DNA of 17,007 nt from an uncultured Eubacteriales bacterium (GCA_900318545.1 ONLC01000100.1:1-17007), one strand, 5' to 3'. Numbered from the stretch's first letter, positions 5,871 to 13,159 are shown. Numbers and translations are program-made. Notes: generated by a model not told the origin, from the letters alone.

Positions 5871-7604
5871 TCACAGTCTCCACGAAGCTGCTTCACGTCT
5901 GCTATCCACAAAGCTTCGGTAGATGCCGTTCTCCTGCATAAGAGCTTCGTGAGTTCCTCGCTCGGCTATTTTTCCGCTGTCGATAACAAGTATCTGGTCG
6001 GCACCTCTCACGGTTTTCAGCCTGTGTGCTATCATTATAATAGTCTTCTCTTTGGTGAGGGCATTTATTGCTTTCATCAGGTCGGCTTCGTTTTCGGGGT
6101 CAACGTTTGCAGTGGCCTCATCGAGGACTATTATCGGCGAGTCCTTCATTATTGCTCTTGCGATAGAAATACGCTGCTTTTCACCACCCGAAAGAGATGC
6201 TCCGCCCTCTCCTATTACCGTATCATAGCCCTCGGGAAGCTGCATAATGAAATCGTGGCAGCAAGCCTTTTTTGCAGCCTCTATTACCTTTTCCATCGGT
6301 GCATCGGGCTGACCGAAACGGATATTGTTCGCTATCGTATCCTCAAAGAGGTACACCCTCTGGAACACAAAGCTGTAATTCTTCATCAGCGAGTCCATAC
6401 TATAGTCACGGACATCTCTGCCGTCAAGTGTCACCCTGCCCTCATCAACGTCCCAGAAGCGTGACAGAAGAGATGTGAGCGTGCTTTTTCCTCCGCCCGA
6501 GGGGCCGACTATCGCTGTGGTCGTCCGCTCGGGTATCTCAAGGGTAACACCCTCGATTATCTTTCTTTTCTCATAGGCAAAGCCGATGTCCTCGGTCTTT
6601 ATCGTGAAGTGCTCAGGGCTTATGTCCTCGCCCGAAATATCCATCTGCGGAGTTTCAAGTATCTCCTGTGCCTGGTGAACGCTCACATCTACGGTTCTGA
6701 GCAGGGCAGAGTAGTTGCCTGCTGTGTCAAGCTGTGCATAGATAAGGTAGGAGCTGATTATCATGATTATAGTTGTGAGCAGATCCATACTGCCGTCAAT
6801 ATGCAGAAGAATTGATGTCAGCACTATGACGGTTCCGACCGCCTTCAGCCAGAAGCTCTGCATTGTCATAAACGGAATGAGCTTTAGTTCCATAGCGGAG
6901 TTTGCGTGCTCGTTTTCATCTATCGCAGTATTGAGATCCTTGCTCCTTTTTCCTGTGAGCCTGAATGTCCTTACCTCGAAAATGCCCTGAATGTACTCGA
7001 TGACCTTTGCTACAAGTGCGGAGTCCTTTTCAAGCTTCTGCTTTGCCATGCCTGATGAGACCTTCATCAGGCCGCTGTTTATCAGGAAGAATACCGCAAG
7101 ACCGCCCAGCAGGATAAGCCCTATCCTCCGGTCGAAGAAGAGTATCATAACAGTTATCACAGCTGTTGTGAGCAGTCCCGAGCATACTATCATTACAACT
7201 CGGGTTGCGACATTTTCAAGGTTCTGCATAGTGTTCGTTGTGACTGACATAATTCGTCCGAGACTGTTTTCATTATAGTAGCCCATAGGCAGGTAACGAA
7301 GGTGCTCTGCAAGCTTCATACGCTTGTTTGCACAGGTGTTGTAGCCGCCCTCGGTCTGGAGCATAGTTGCTTTCGCCTTGAACGAGCCCGCTCCGATTAT
7401 GCTCACAAGCATAATTCCAAGGCAGGTAAGGCAGGTCTTTCCCGTGACATTATCATCAAGAAGAGCCTTTGCCATAACGTAGATAGCAGGTATCTTCAAT
7501 GCCTCAAACATGGCTTGTAAAAGACTGAAAACGATAGATGAATAAAAGCGCTTTCTGTCCTCTGCATCACAAAAGTCAAAGAAGTTTTTCAGTATCTTAA
7601 ACAT
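5871..7604 (-). CDS. ABC exporter, fused permease and ATPase half-transporter (intact)
   Basis: A 577-residue type I half-transporter. Residues 1-310 hold the six-helix membrane domain and 335-577 the nucleotide-binding domain. All ATPase motifs are intact: Walker A GPSGGGKST (367-375), Q-loop Gln415 in FVFQ, signature LSGGE (471-475), Walker B IIVLDE (491-496), D-loop NVDPE and switch His527 (IAHR). I start it at the ATG at 7602-7604, which has a GGTGAGG site upstream and gives the family's normal length. An in-frame upstream start would add 25 residues lying wholly inside the preceding gene. It overlaps the upstream exporter gene by 8 bases and was presumably its heterodimer partner. Such pairs export peptides, lipids, drugs or siderophore-like compounds, and the substrate cannot be read. 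Because its partner is damaged, it may work as a homodimer or not at all. Confidence 0.9.
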   Translation of the reverse strand: MFKILKNFFDFCDAEDRKRFYSSIVFSLLQAMFEALKIPAIYVMAKALLDDNVTGKTCLTCLGIMLVSIIGAGSFKAKATMLQTEGGYNTCANKRMKLAEHLRYLPMGYYNENSLGRIMSVTTNTMQNLENVATRVVMIVCSGLLTTAVITVMILFFDRRIGLILLGGLAVFFLINSGLMKVSSGMAKQKLEKDSALVAKVIEYIQGIFEVRTFRLTGKRSKDLNTAIDENEHANSAMELKLIPFMTMQSFWLKAVGTVIVLTSILLHIDGSMDLLTTIIMIISSYLIYAQLDTAGNYSALLRTVDVSVHQAQEILETPQMDISGEDISPEHFTIKTEDIGFAYEKRKIIEGVTLEIPERTTTAIVGPSGGGKSTLTSLLSRFWDVDEGRVTLDGRDVRDYSMDSLMKNYSFVFQRVYLFEDTIANNIRFGQPDAPMEKVIEAAKKACCHDFIMQLPEGYDTVIGEGGASLSGGEKQRISIARAIMKDSPIIVLDEATANVDPENEADLMKAINALTKEKTIIMIAHRLKTVRGADQILVIDSGKIAERGTHEALMQENGIYRSFVDSRREAASWRL

Positions 7605-9267
7605 CGTCCTCACCGTCCTTTGCCGAGATATGTGCAGCCCACATCGAGCTGTAAAGTCCGCCCTTTGAAAGGAGCTCATCGTGCGTGCCCTGCTCCTCGA
7701 TATTGCCGTCCTTGATTACATACAGCTTATCTGCATTCTTGACCGTTGACAGCCTGTGTGCGATAACTATAAGCGTTTTCCCCTCAACAAGCTTAGCCAC
7801 ACTGCGCTGTATAACAGCTTCGTTTTCAGGGTCGGTGTAGGCGGTAGCTTCATCAAGGATAATTATATCCGCATTTTTGAGCATTGCCCTTGCAATTGCT
7901 ATACGCTGACGCTCTCCTCCCGAAAGGTGTCCGCCCGATGAGCCGACCACCGTATCATAGCCGTTTTCAAGGCTCATGATGAAGTCATGGCAGCCGCATT
8001 TTTTTGCAGCCTCTCTGACATCGTCGTCCGATGCAGACTGATTCCCCAGACGGATATTCTCACGCACCGACAGGTCAAACAGATAGTTGTCCTGCGACAC
8101 ATAAGCTATCCTCTGATTGTAGGTATCAAGAGGTATGTCCTTAATGTTCACACCGCCAAGCGTGATGCTTCCGCTGCCTGTGTCCCAGAGGCTTGCGATA
8201 AGCCTTGCAACTGTTGACTTTCCGCTGCCCGACGGTCCTACAAGGGCTATGAACTCACCCTCATGTATCGTCATGGAAATGCCGTGAAGTATCTCCTTGT
8301 CGGAGTAGCTGAAATGTACATTACTAAGAACTATATCTCCGCCCGAGATGGCCTTTTCAAGCTTTTCGGGGCGTACCATTTCGGGGGCGTCAAGTATGTT
8401 TCTTACCTCTGTTACTATGGTGTCCATCTGAGCTATATCATCGGAGTATGACATAACACCTATAAGCGGTTCTATAAGTCCGACAGTGAGAATGATTATT
8501 GTGATAAAGTCGGCTGCGGTGATTGTTCCGTGCATAGCCATAATACCGCCTATCGGCAGGACTGAGAGCATAGTCGCAGGCATAATGCACATAGCAAAGG
8601 TCATATACACGTTGCATTTTCTCATCCAGTCAACGAAGCTTGCTGCGCTCTCCTTTGCTGCTGCTGCGAACTTCTCATAGCTTGACTGTGCCTTTCCGAA
8701 CACCTTGATGACCTCAATTCCGTTGATATATTCGGTAGTCACGGCATTGAGTGCCTTTGTCGCACGGACTGTTCTTGCGTAGTTTTCCGCATACCCGAAC
8801 ATCATAAGTGCATAGCACACTATCCCGAGCGGTACGGTTATCAGTGCCGCAAGGCCGAGCTTCCAGCTTATCGTGAAGGCATAGATAAGTATTATTATCG
8901 GAGCGCCTATCCCCGTTGTGAACTCGGGCAGGATATGTGCAAGTGTTGTCTCTATGCTGTCGATACGCAGATCTCCTGCCTCCATATAGTAGCGTTCCCC
9001 GAGTGAGTTTTCATGTTCAATACGCCCCTCACGGCAATGGTCAATGCACAGTACAGTTTCCTCGTTCTGATATTCAGACCTGCAGCTGTTGAGGTGAAAA
9101 TCGTTATACATAAGATATATCCCGTCAAACACCCGGTACATTGTCATAAACCCGTCGCCCGACTCGCCATCGAGCCGCAGCACCCTACATTCTCCCTCAG
9201 CTGCGACCTCGTGTACATTAGAACCGAAGCCTGCCTGCCCGAGCGTGTCGAAAATGTTGCCTTCCAT
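7597..9267 (-). CDS. Chimeric gene: AraC-regulator N-terminus fused in frame to a truncated ABC exporter
   Basis: A 556-residue open frame joining two unrelated proteins. Residues 1 to ~102 look like the sensor domain of an AraC-family regulator of the kind encoded beside exporter pairs (VLCIDHCREGRIEHE and RYYMEAGDLRID). The C-terminal helix-turn-helix of such a regulator is missing. From about residue 103 (SIETTLAHILPEF) the sequence is a standard exporter half from just before its third membrane helix onward, so roughly 120 residues with helices 1-2 are missing. The ATPase end is intact: Walker A GPSGSGKST (344-352), Gln392, LSGGE (448-452), Walker B IIILDE (467-472) and His504. The start has a GGGAGG site and a promoter. 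The frame is kept through the join near 8960. It could be a deletion product with partial function, a decaying gene or an assembly error. Confidence 0.8.
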   Translation of the reverse strand: MEGNIFDTLGQAGFGSNVHEVAAEGECRVLRLDGESGDGFMTMYRVFDGIYLMYNDFHLNSCRSEYQNEETVLCIDHCREGRIEHENSLGERYYMEAGDLRIDSIETTLAHILPEFTTGIGAPIIILIYAFTISWKLGLAALITVPLGIVCYALMMFGYAENYARTVRATKALNAVTTEYINGIEVIKVFGKAQSSYEKFAAAAKESAASFVDWMRKCNVYMTFAMCIMPATMLSVLPIGGIMAMHGTITAADFITIIILTVGLIEPLIGVMSYSDDIAQMDTIVTEVRNILDAPEMVRPEKLEKAISGGDIVLSNVHFSYSDKEILHGISMTIHEGEFIALVGPSGSGKSTVARLIASLWDTGSGSITLGGVNIKDIPLDTYNQRIAYVSQDNYLFDLSVRENIRLGNQSASDDDVREAAKKCGCHDFIMSLENGYDTVVGSSGGHLSGGERQRIAIARAMLKNADIIILDEATAYTDPENEAVIQRSVAKLVEGKTLIVIAHRLSTVKNADKLYVIKDGNIEEQGTHDELLSKGGLYSSMWAAHISAKDGEDDV

Positions 9268-9284
9268 AAATACCTCCCGAGCGA

Positions 9285-9300
9285 GTTAGAATAAACTAAC
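9285..9300. promoter_or_regulatory. Inverted repeat in the leader of the exporter operon
   Basis: GTTAG-N6-CTAAC lies between the predicted transcription start (near 9335) and the ribosome binding site on the minus strand. It could be an operator or a small RNA hairpin. No specific regulator can be assigned. Confidence 0.3.
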
Positions 9301-9341
9301 CCACTGCCATAATTAACAGCCTTGTTTCCAAGACCATAAAG

Positions 9342-9370
9342 ATTATAGCACAATCTTAAACGAAATGCAA
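9342..9370 (-). promoter_or_regulatory. Promoter of the AraC-ABC operon
   Basis: On the minus strand a perfect TATAAT (9342-9347) with an upstream TG (TGCTATAAT) forms an extended -10. A weak -35 TTGCAT (9365-9370) lies 17 bases upstream. This would have been the promoter of the original AraC gene and now drives the chimera. Confidence 0.65.
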
Positions 9371-9407
9371 CTCCATTTTGCTCTGAGTGCTCCAATTTAA
9401 TAATATC

Positions 9408-9436
9408 TTGACTTGTTCGCTACGTTATGCTACAAT
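9408..9436 (+). promoter_or_regulatory. Upstream promoter P1 before the GH3 gene
   Basis: TTGACT (9408-9413), a 17-base spacer, then TACAAT (9431-9436) with TG extension. Predicted start near 9443, directly in front of a terminator hairpin. It is about 40 bp from, and divergent to, the exporter promoter. Confidence 0.7.
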
Positions 9437-9445
9437 AAAGCAAAT

Positions 9446-9481
9446 ACCCGATGAATCAGTGCTGTCGGGTTGCTTTTTTTT
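9446..9481 (+). terminator. Terminator hairpin immediately after P1, possible attenuator or short RNA
   Basis: The arms ACCCGA (9446-9451) and TCGGGT (9465-9470) enclose a 13-base loop and are followed by TGC and eight T residues (9474-9481). No plus-strand gene upstream needs it, since the nearest already ends in its own terminator at 5724. It therefore acts on transcripts starting at P1, giving an RNA of only about 40 nt unless read through into the GH3 gene. Confidence 0.65.
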
Positions 9482-9498
9482 CGTTAATGTGCTATAAT
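9470..9498 (+). promoter_or_regulatory. Downstream promoter P2 of the GH3 gene
   Basis: TATAAT (9493-9498) with TG extension, and TTGCTT (9470-9475) 17 bases upstream. The -35 overlaps the 3' arm and tail of the terminator. Predicted start near 9505, about 40 nt before the ATG, with an AAAGGAG ribosome binding site at 9528-9534. Confidence 0.65.
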
Positions 9499-9544
9499 AT
9501 CTGTGTTTATAGCTTCAATATAAACAGAAAGGAGAAAAAATAAT

Positions 9545-11701
9545 ATGAAGATCAAAAAGCTGACAGCACTGCTTAGTGCAGCGGCTGTAAGTCTTTCAAT
9601 GCTGGGAACATCTGCGTTTGCTGAGGGGGAAGACCCGACGGCTGTTATCAAGCAGATGGTAGACAGCATGGATACCCGTGAAAAGGTAGAGCAGATGATA
9701 ATGATAACACTTCGTCCGTGGAATGCAGAAGGTGAGAATGAGTCAGTAACATCACTGAATGATGACCTGACCTATTTCATCGAGAGCCACAATTTCGGCG
9801 GAGTTTGCCTGTATGCTGACAATGTGCAGACTACAGCTCAGACGGTAGAGCTGACCAATCAGATACAGCAGGCTGCCAAGAACAGCTATTGCGGCATACC
9901 AATGCTTATAAGTGCCGATCAGGAGGGCGGACGTATATACAGGCTCGGAACAGGTACACCTACCTGCGGAAATATGGCGCTGGGTGCGACCAATGACCCC
10001 GAGCTCGCCTATGATAATGCAAAGATACTCGCAAGCGAGATAAAGGCTCTCGGTATCAATACAGATCTGGCACCTGTAATAGATGTGAACAATAACCCCT
10101 CAAACCCCGTTATCGGGCTGCGTTCCTTCTCTTCCGACCCTGAGATAGTGGGAGCTATGGGAGAAAAGTATGTAGAGGGTCTGCAGAGCGAGGGTATTAT
10201 AACCACCTGCAAGCACTTCCCGGGTCACGGAGATACATCGGTAGACAGCCACACAGGTCTGCCGCTTATCAACAAGACCTACGATGAACTGAAGAAGGTC
10301 GAGCTTGCGCCCTACAGCTCTGTAATTGATAAGACCGATATGATAATGACAGCTCATATCCAGTTCCCGAAGATAGAGACAGGTGAGTATGTATCAAAGT
10401 CAACAGGCGAGAAGATAAACATTCCTGCGACTCTTTCAAAAACGATAATCACAGATATCCTGAGAAAGGATCTCGGCTATGACGGCGTTGTTATCACGGA
10501 TTCAATGGTAATGAGTGCTATAAAAGAAAACTTCGGCCTTGTAGATTCTGCGACTCTTGCTATCAACGCTGGTGTAGATATGATACTTGAACCTCTCTCT
10601 GTTCAGAACGTGAATGACTTCTATGAGATCGACCAGTATGTTGCGATGATAGAAGCTCAGATAGAAAACGGTGTTATCCCTATGGAGACTATAGATAAGT
10701 CGGTAACAAGGATACTTACTATGAAGCAGGAAAGAGGTCTGCTTGATTATAAGCCTGCGGACGTTGATAATGCTCTGAAAATAGTGGGCTCTGCCGAGAA
10801 CAGGGAAAAGGCTCTGCAGATAGCTGAAAAGGCAGTAACTCTCGTTAAGAATGACGGCGATCTGCTCCCGCTTGATCTTGGTGAGAACGGAAAGGCAGCT
10901 TACTTCTACCCCTATGATAATGTTGAGAATACTATGGCATTCGCTCTTGACAGGCTCAAAAAGGACGGGGTAGTTTCTGATGGTGTTACAGCAGATTGTA
11001 TATGCTATCAGAATCATACCGCCGATGAATACGAGGAAACTGTAAAGAACTGCGATGTCGTTATCCTTTCAGTTGAGATGTACAGTCTGGCAAACCTTGA
11101 TAAGACCTCCAACAGAGGCTGGCAGGCAGTGTTCGCAGATGATATTATCGAGCTTGCTCACAAGAACGGCAAGAAGGTAGTGTTCCTGAGTGCTAATATG
11201 CCTTATGATGTTGCAAGATTCACTGAGGCTGATGCTATACTCGCATCATACTGTGCAAACGGAATGAACGAACTCCCCGTTGACGGTCAGGAGAATGTCG
11301 CATACGGTGTGAACTATCCTGCAGCACTTATCACCATCTTCGGCGGTAATGACCCTGTAGGAAAGCTCCCGATAGATGTATACTCGATAGATGAGAACAC
11401 GCAGTACACCGATGAGATACTCTATGAGCTGGGCTATGGTCTTTCCTACAAGCAGATAGCACCTGAGCCTGATGATGAGTCTTCGCTCCCGGATGAAAGC
11501 TCCGAGGCTGAGAGCTCTGCTCCCGATGATATCATACAGGAGAGTTCAGCTGCTGCAAACGAATCAGGCAAGACTGACAGCAGTTCAAAGGCGGCATCTA
11601 CGGCAAGTACCTCCAACCCGAGCACAGGTGCAGGAGTGTCTGTTGCAGTGATAACGCTTCTCGCGGGTGCGGCAGTTACACTGAAAAAGAAGAGAGATTA
11701 G
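9545..11701 (+). CDS. nagZ: Secreted, wall-anchored GH3 beta-N-acetylglucosaminidase (NagZ type)
   Basis: A 718-residue glycoside hydrolase family 3 enzyme expected to remove N-acetylglucosamine from cell-wall fragments or other glycans outside the cell. Residues 1-26 are a Sec signal peptide (MKIKKL, hydrophobic core, AFA cleavage). The catalytic barrel covers about 30-390: DQEGG at 125-129, the NagZ hallmark KHFPGHGDTSVDSH at 223-236 with the Asp234-His236 pair that acts as acid/base in the Bacillus enzyme, and the likely nucleophile Asp319 in VVITDSM. A C-terminal alpha/beta domain (about 400-620) includes EKAVTLVKNDGDLLPL. A Ser/Glu/Asp-rich spacer (about 632-690) leads to NPSTG (691-695), a hydrophobic stretch and the basic tail KKKRD. 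This is a sortase-type anchor signal in a variant form. P2 and its own terminator suggest a single-gene unit. Confidence 0.9.
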   Translation: MKIKKLTALLSAAAVSLSMLGTSAFAEGEDPTAVIKQMVDSMDTREKVEQMIMITLRPWNAEGENESVTSLNDDLTYFIESHNFGGVCLYADNVQTTAQTVELTNQIQQAAKNSYCGIPMLISADQEGGRIYRLGTGTPTCGNMALGATNDPELAYDNAKILASEIKALGINTDLAPVIDVNNNPSNPVIGLRSFSSDPEIVGAMGEKYVEGLQSEGIITTCKHFPGHGDTSVDSHTGLPLINKTYDELKKVELAPYSSVIDKTDMIMTAHIQFPKIETGEYVSKSTGEKINIPATLSKTIITDILRKDLGYDGVVITDSMVMSAIKENFGLVDSATLAINAGVDMILEPLSVQNVNDFYEIDQYVAMIEAQIENGVIPMETIDKSVTRILTMKQERGLLDYKPADVDNALKIVGSAENREKALQIAEKAVTLVKNDGDLLPLDLGENGKAAYFYPYDNVENTMAFALDRLKKDGVVSDGVTADCICYQNHTADEYEETVKNCDVVILSVEMYSLANLDKTSNRGWQAVFADDIIELAHKNGKKVVFLSANMPYDVARFTEADAILASYCANGMNELPVDGQENVAYGVNYPAALITIFGGNDPVGKLPIDVYSIDENTQYTDEILYELGYGLSYKQIAPEPDDESSLPDESSEAESSAPDDIIQESSAAANESGKTDSSSKAASTASTSNPSTGAGVSVAVITLLAGAAVTLKKKRD

Positions 11702-11726
11702 TTTATAAAATCAATTAGTAAAAAAA

Positions 11727-11758
11727 GGCTGTTGCAGTTATGCAGCAGCCCATTTTTT
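11727..11758 (+). terminator. Terminator of the GH3 gene
   Basis: The stem GGCTGTTGCA (11727-11736) and TGCAGCAGCC (11741-11750), with one G-U pair and a GTTA loop, is followed by CATTTTTTT. An A-run precedes it, so it may work on both strands. Confidence 0.85.
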
Positions 11759-11848
11759 TGTGTGGAACATTGTATGTAAATGTGGTTTTCAGACCTCGGA
11801 AACTGCAATTATGCAGGATTCAGAGTCACGGTGTTTGATGCCTATATA

Positions 11849-12121
11849 TCACGTCTGTGTTATATTCGTCAGCTGGGCTTTTCTTACCTTTCGGAATGAT
11901 ACGCTGTTCACGATCAGTGCAAACACTGAGTTCAGAATTGCCGAGACTGCCCATGCTATAACGCTTACGTCCGTCATAAGTGTGGTGTTCGCATTGCCTA
12001 CAGCTGCACAGAAGACCTTTCCGAAAGGTATACCCACAGCTAAGCTGAGAAGTATTCCTAAGCAGCTGGCGGCATACAACAAGCGCTCAAACAGCATACC
12101 GAAGGTCTGCCTGAAGTTCAA
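11849..12121 (-). pseudogene. C-terminal fragment of an FtsX/MacB-type ABC permease
   Basis: About 90 residues are open on the minus strand, with two hydrophobic helices (LLYAASCLGILLSLAVGIPF and AWAVSAILNSVFALIVNS) and the ending FRKVRKAQLTNI. The last helix followed by a basic segment is typical of the very end of FtsX-type permeases, in which FALIVN-like residues precede RRKxKKxxMxxSL. The rest of such a protein (hundreds of residues) is absent: an in-frame stop lies upstream, and the only available start is a TTG without a good ribosome binding site. I read it as a decayed 3' end. A small two-helix membrane protein is the alternative. Confidence 0.5.
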
Positions 12122-12138
12122 GTCGCCAAAAGAAGTGC

Positions 12139-12178
12139 TTGAAGATCACCTGTCTGTATTGAAGATCACCTGTCTGTA
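12139..12178. repeat. Perfect 20-bp tandem duplication
   Basis: TTGAAGATCACCTGTCTGTA occurs twice head to tail (12139-12158 and 12159-12178) with no mismatch. It lies just upstream (on the minus strand) of the permease fragment and next to a long inverted repeat, and could mark the edge of an insertion or deletion. Confidence 0.9.
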
Positions 12179-12193
12179 ATGTGGTGAGCCGTC

Positions 12194-12244
12194 GCAAATT
12201 CACCTCACTCCGTCGCCTACGGCTCCTACATGAGGTGAATTTGC
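12194..12244. repeat. Long inverted repeat, MITE-like or structured element
   Basis: The perfect 14-bp arms GCAAATTCACCTCA (12194-12207) and TGAGGTGAATTTGC (12231-12244) flank a 23-bp centre that itself holds CCGT-CGCCT-ACGG. There is no T-tract directly after it. The GC-rich core and AT-rich arms look like a mobile or dispersed palindromic repeat rather than a terminator. A single copy is present in this window. Confidence 0.75.
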
Positions 12245-12336
12245 CAATATCTGCTTTACATCATATTTTTTGAGGGTTAGTGTCCAAGATCATTGACAAG
12301 TGTACAGCCAACAGCATTACAGAATAAAAACAGCTC

Positions 12337-12365
12337 TTTACAAAAGCAGAAAAATATGCTATACT
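12337..12365 (+). promoter_or_regulatory. Promoter of the pnuC leader and gene
   Basis: TTTACA (12337-12342), a 17-base spacer and TATACT (12360-12365) with a TG extension (TGCTATACT). Predicted start near 12372, so the transcript has a leader of about 105 nt that contains the structures described next. Confidence 0.75.
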
Positions 12366-12379
12366 ATACATAAATATTT

Positions 12380-12466
12380 TGCCACCGGGCAGCACGTTGG
12401 TTTTTCATTAGGTCAGGTCATGTCTTTGAGATATGACGGAAGAAAAACCGAACGTGCTCTTTTTTT
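12380..12466 (+). promoter_or_regulatory. Structured leader with complete terminator: likely attenuator or riboswitch of pnuC
   Basis: The leader first forms TGCC-ACCG-GGCA (12380-12391). Directly after it is a long hairpin. Its outer arms are 12392-12406 (GCACGTTGGTTTTTC) and 12442-12457 (GAAAAACCGAACGTGC, one bulged G at 12450). An asymmetric internal loop follows (10 bases on the left at 12407-12416, 4 on the right at 12438-12441), then an apical 9-bp stem GTCATGTCT/AGATATGAC with a TTG loop. The outer arm runs into T12460-T12466, and the GGAGG site begins at 12467. Transcription would end before the gene unless the hairpin is prevented. I do not recognise it as a known riboswitch class, but pnuC genes are known riboswitch targets. 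Confidence 0.6.
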
Positions 12467-12475
12467 GGAGGTCTT

Positions 12476-13159
12476 ATGAAAAAACAACACTATTTCAAAA
12501 GCTATGAGCTGTTTATATGGGGAATGTCCTCGATCGTTATAGTGGTATCGTTCATACTGTCGGGGGCACAGGGGGTGCTGTCGCTTATAGCGTCGCTTCT
12601 CGGGGCGGCAGGACTTATCTTTCAGGCAAAGGGCAGCCCTGTCGGTCCTGCGGTAATGGTAGTTTTCAGTATACTCTACGGAATAATCTCCTACACCTTC
12701 CGTTACTACGGAGAGCTTGCCACCTATGTTGGAATGACCCTGCCGATGTCGGTCGCTGCACTGATATCGTGGCTCAGACACCCTGCGGGAAAGGGAACAC
12801 GTCAGGTAAAGATCAACAGGGTCACTCCCATGTCACTGAGCTGTGCGATAGGGCTTACGGCTGTTGTAACCGTGATATTCGGATATGTTCTGGTATGGCT
12901 CGACACACCGAACATAGTGTTTTCTGTAATCTCGGTCTCGACCAGTTTTCTTGCTGCCGCCCTGACCTTTCTTCGCAGCAAGCTTTATGCTATTGCGTAT
13001 GCGGCGAATGATATAGTGCTGATAGTGCTGTGGTCATTTGCGACCTACTCTGACCGCTCCTACGCAAGTGTGCTTGCCTGCTTTATAGTATTTCTTGTCA
13101 ATGATATCTATGCCTTTATAAGCTGGACTATGATAGAAAAGCATCAGCGAAAAAGCTGA
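12476..13159 (+). CDS. pnuC: PnuC-family vitamin-precursor transporter
   Basis: A 227-residue membrane protein of about seven helices, the size and pattern of PnuC-type facilitators that bring in nicotinamide riboside or related vitamin precursors by diffusion coupled to intracellular phosphorylation. Family-like signatures are IFQAKGSPVGP (48-58), the YYGE stretch (77-80), LISWLRHP (96-103), NDIVLIVLW (178-186) and the final NDIYAFISW (209-217). The ATG at 12476 has GGAGG four bases upstream, right after the leader's T-tract. It is alone in its transcription unit. PnuC relatives carry different cargo (nicotinamide riboside, thiamine, riboflavin, deoxynucleosides), so the exact ligand is open. 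The leader may reveal it if it is a ligand-binding RNA. Confidence 0.85.
   Translation: MKKQHYFKSYELFIWGMSSIVIVVSFILSGAQGVLSLIASLLGAAGLIFQAKGSPVGPAVMVVFSILYGIISYTFRYYGELATYVGMTLPMSVAALISWLRHPAGKGTRQVKINRVTPMSLSCAIGLTAVVTVIFGYVLVWLDTPNIVFSVISVSTSFLAAALTFLRSKLYAIAYAANDIVLIVLWSFATYSDRSYASVLACFIVFLVNDIYAFISWTMIEKHQRKS

Noticed and set aside
5727..6464. 245-codon plus-strand open frame
   Set aside because: Antisense to the end of the ABC exporter, whose ATPase motifs (Walker B, signature, switch His) are unmistakable on the minus strand. No ribosome binding site or domain.
7605..7679. Longer start for the intact ABC exporter
   Set aside because: The extra 25 residues lie entirely inside the upstream gene in another frame. 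The ATG at 7604 has a ribosome binding site and gives the normal family length.
10502..11017. 171-codon minus-strand open frame
   Set aside because: Antisense shadow of the GH3 enzyme, with no start signal and a composition that simply reflects the opposite strand.
11760..12179. 139-codon plus-strand open frame after the GH3 terminator
   Set aside because: Begins at the terminator tail, has no ribosome binding site, and its sequence is less protein-like than the opposite-strand permease fragment.
12194..12244. Inverted repeat as a terminator
   Set aside because: No T-run follows directly on the plus strand (the T-run near 12267 is too distant), and no plus-strand gene ends nearby. A repeat element fits better.
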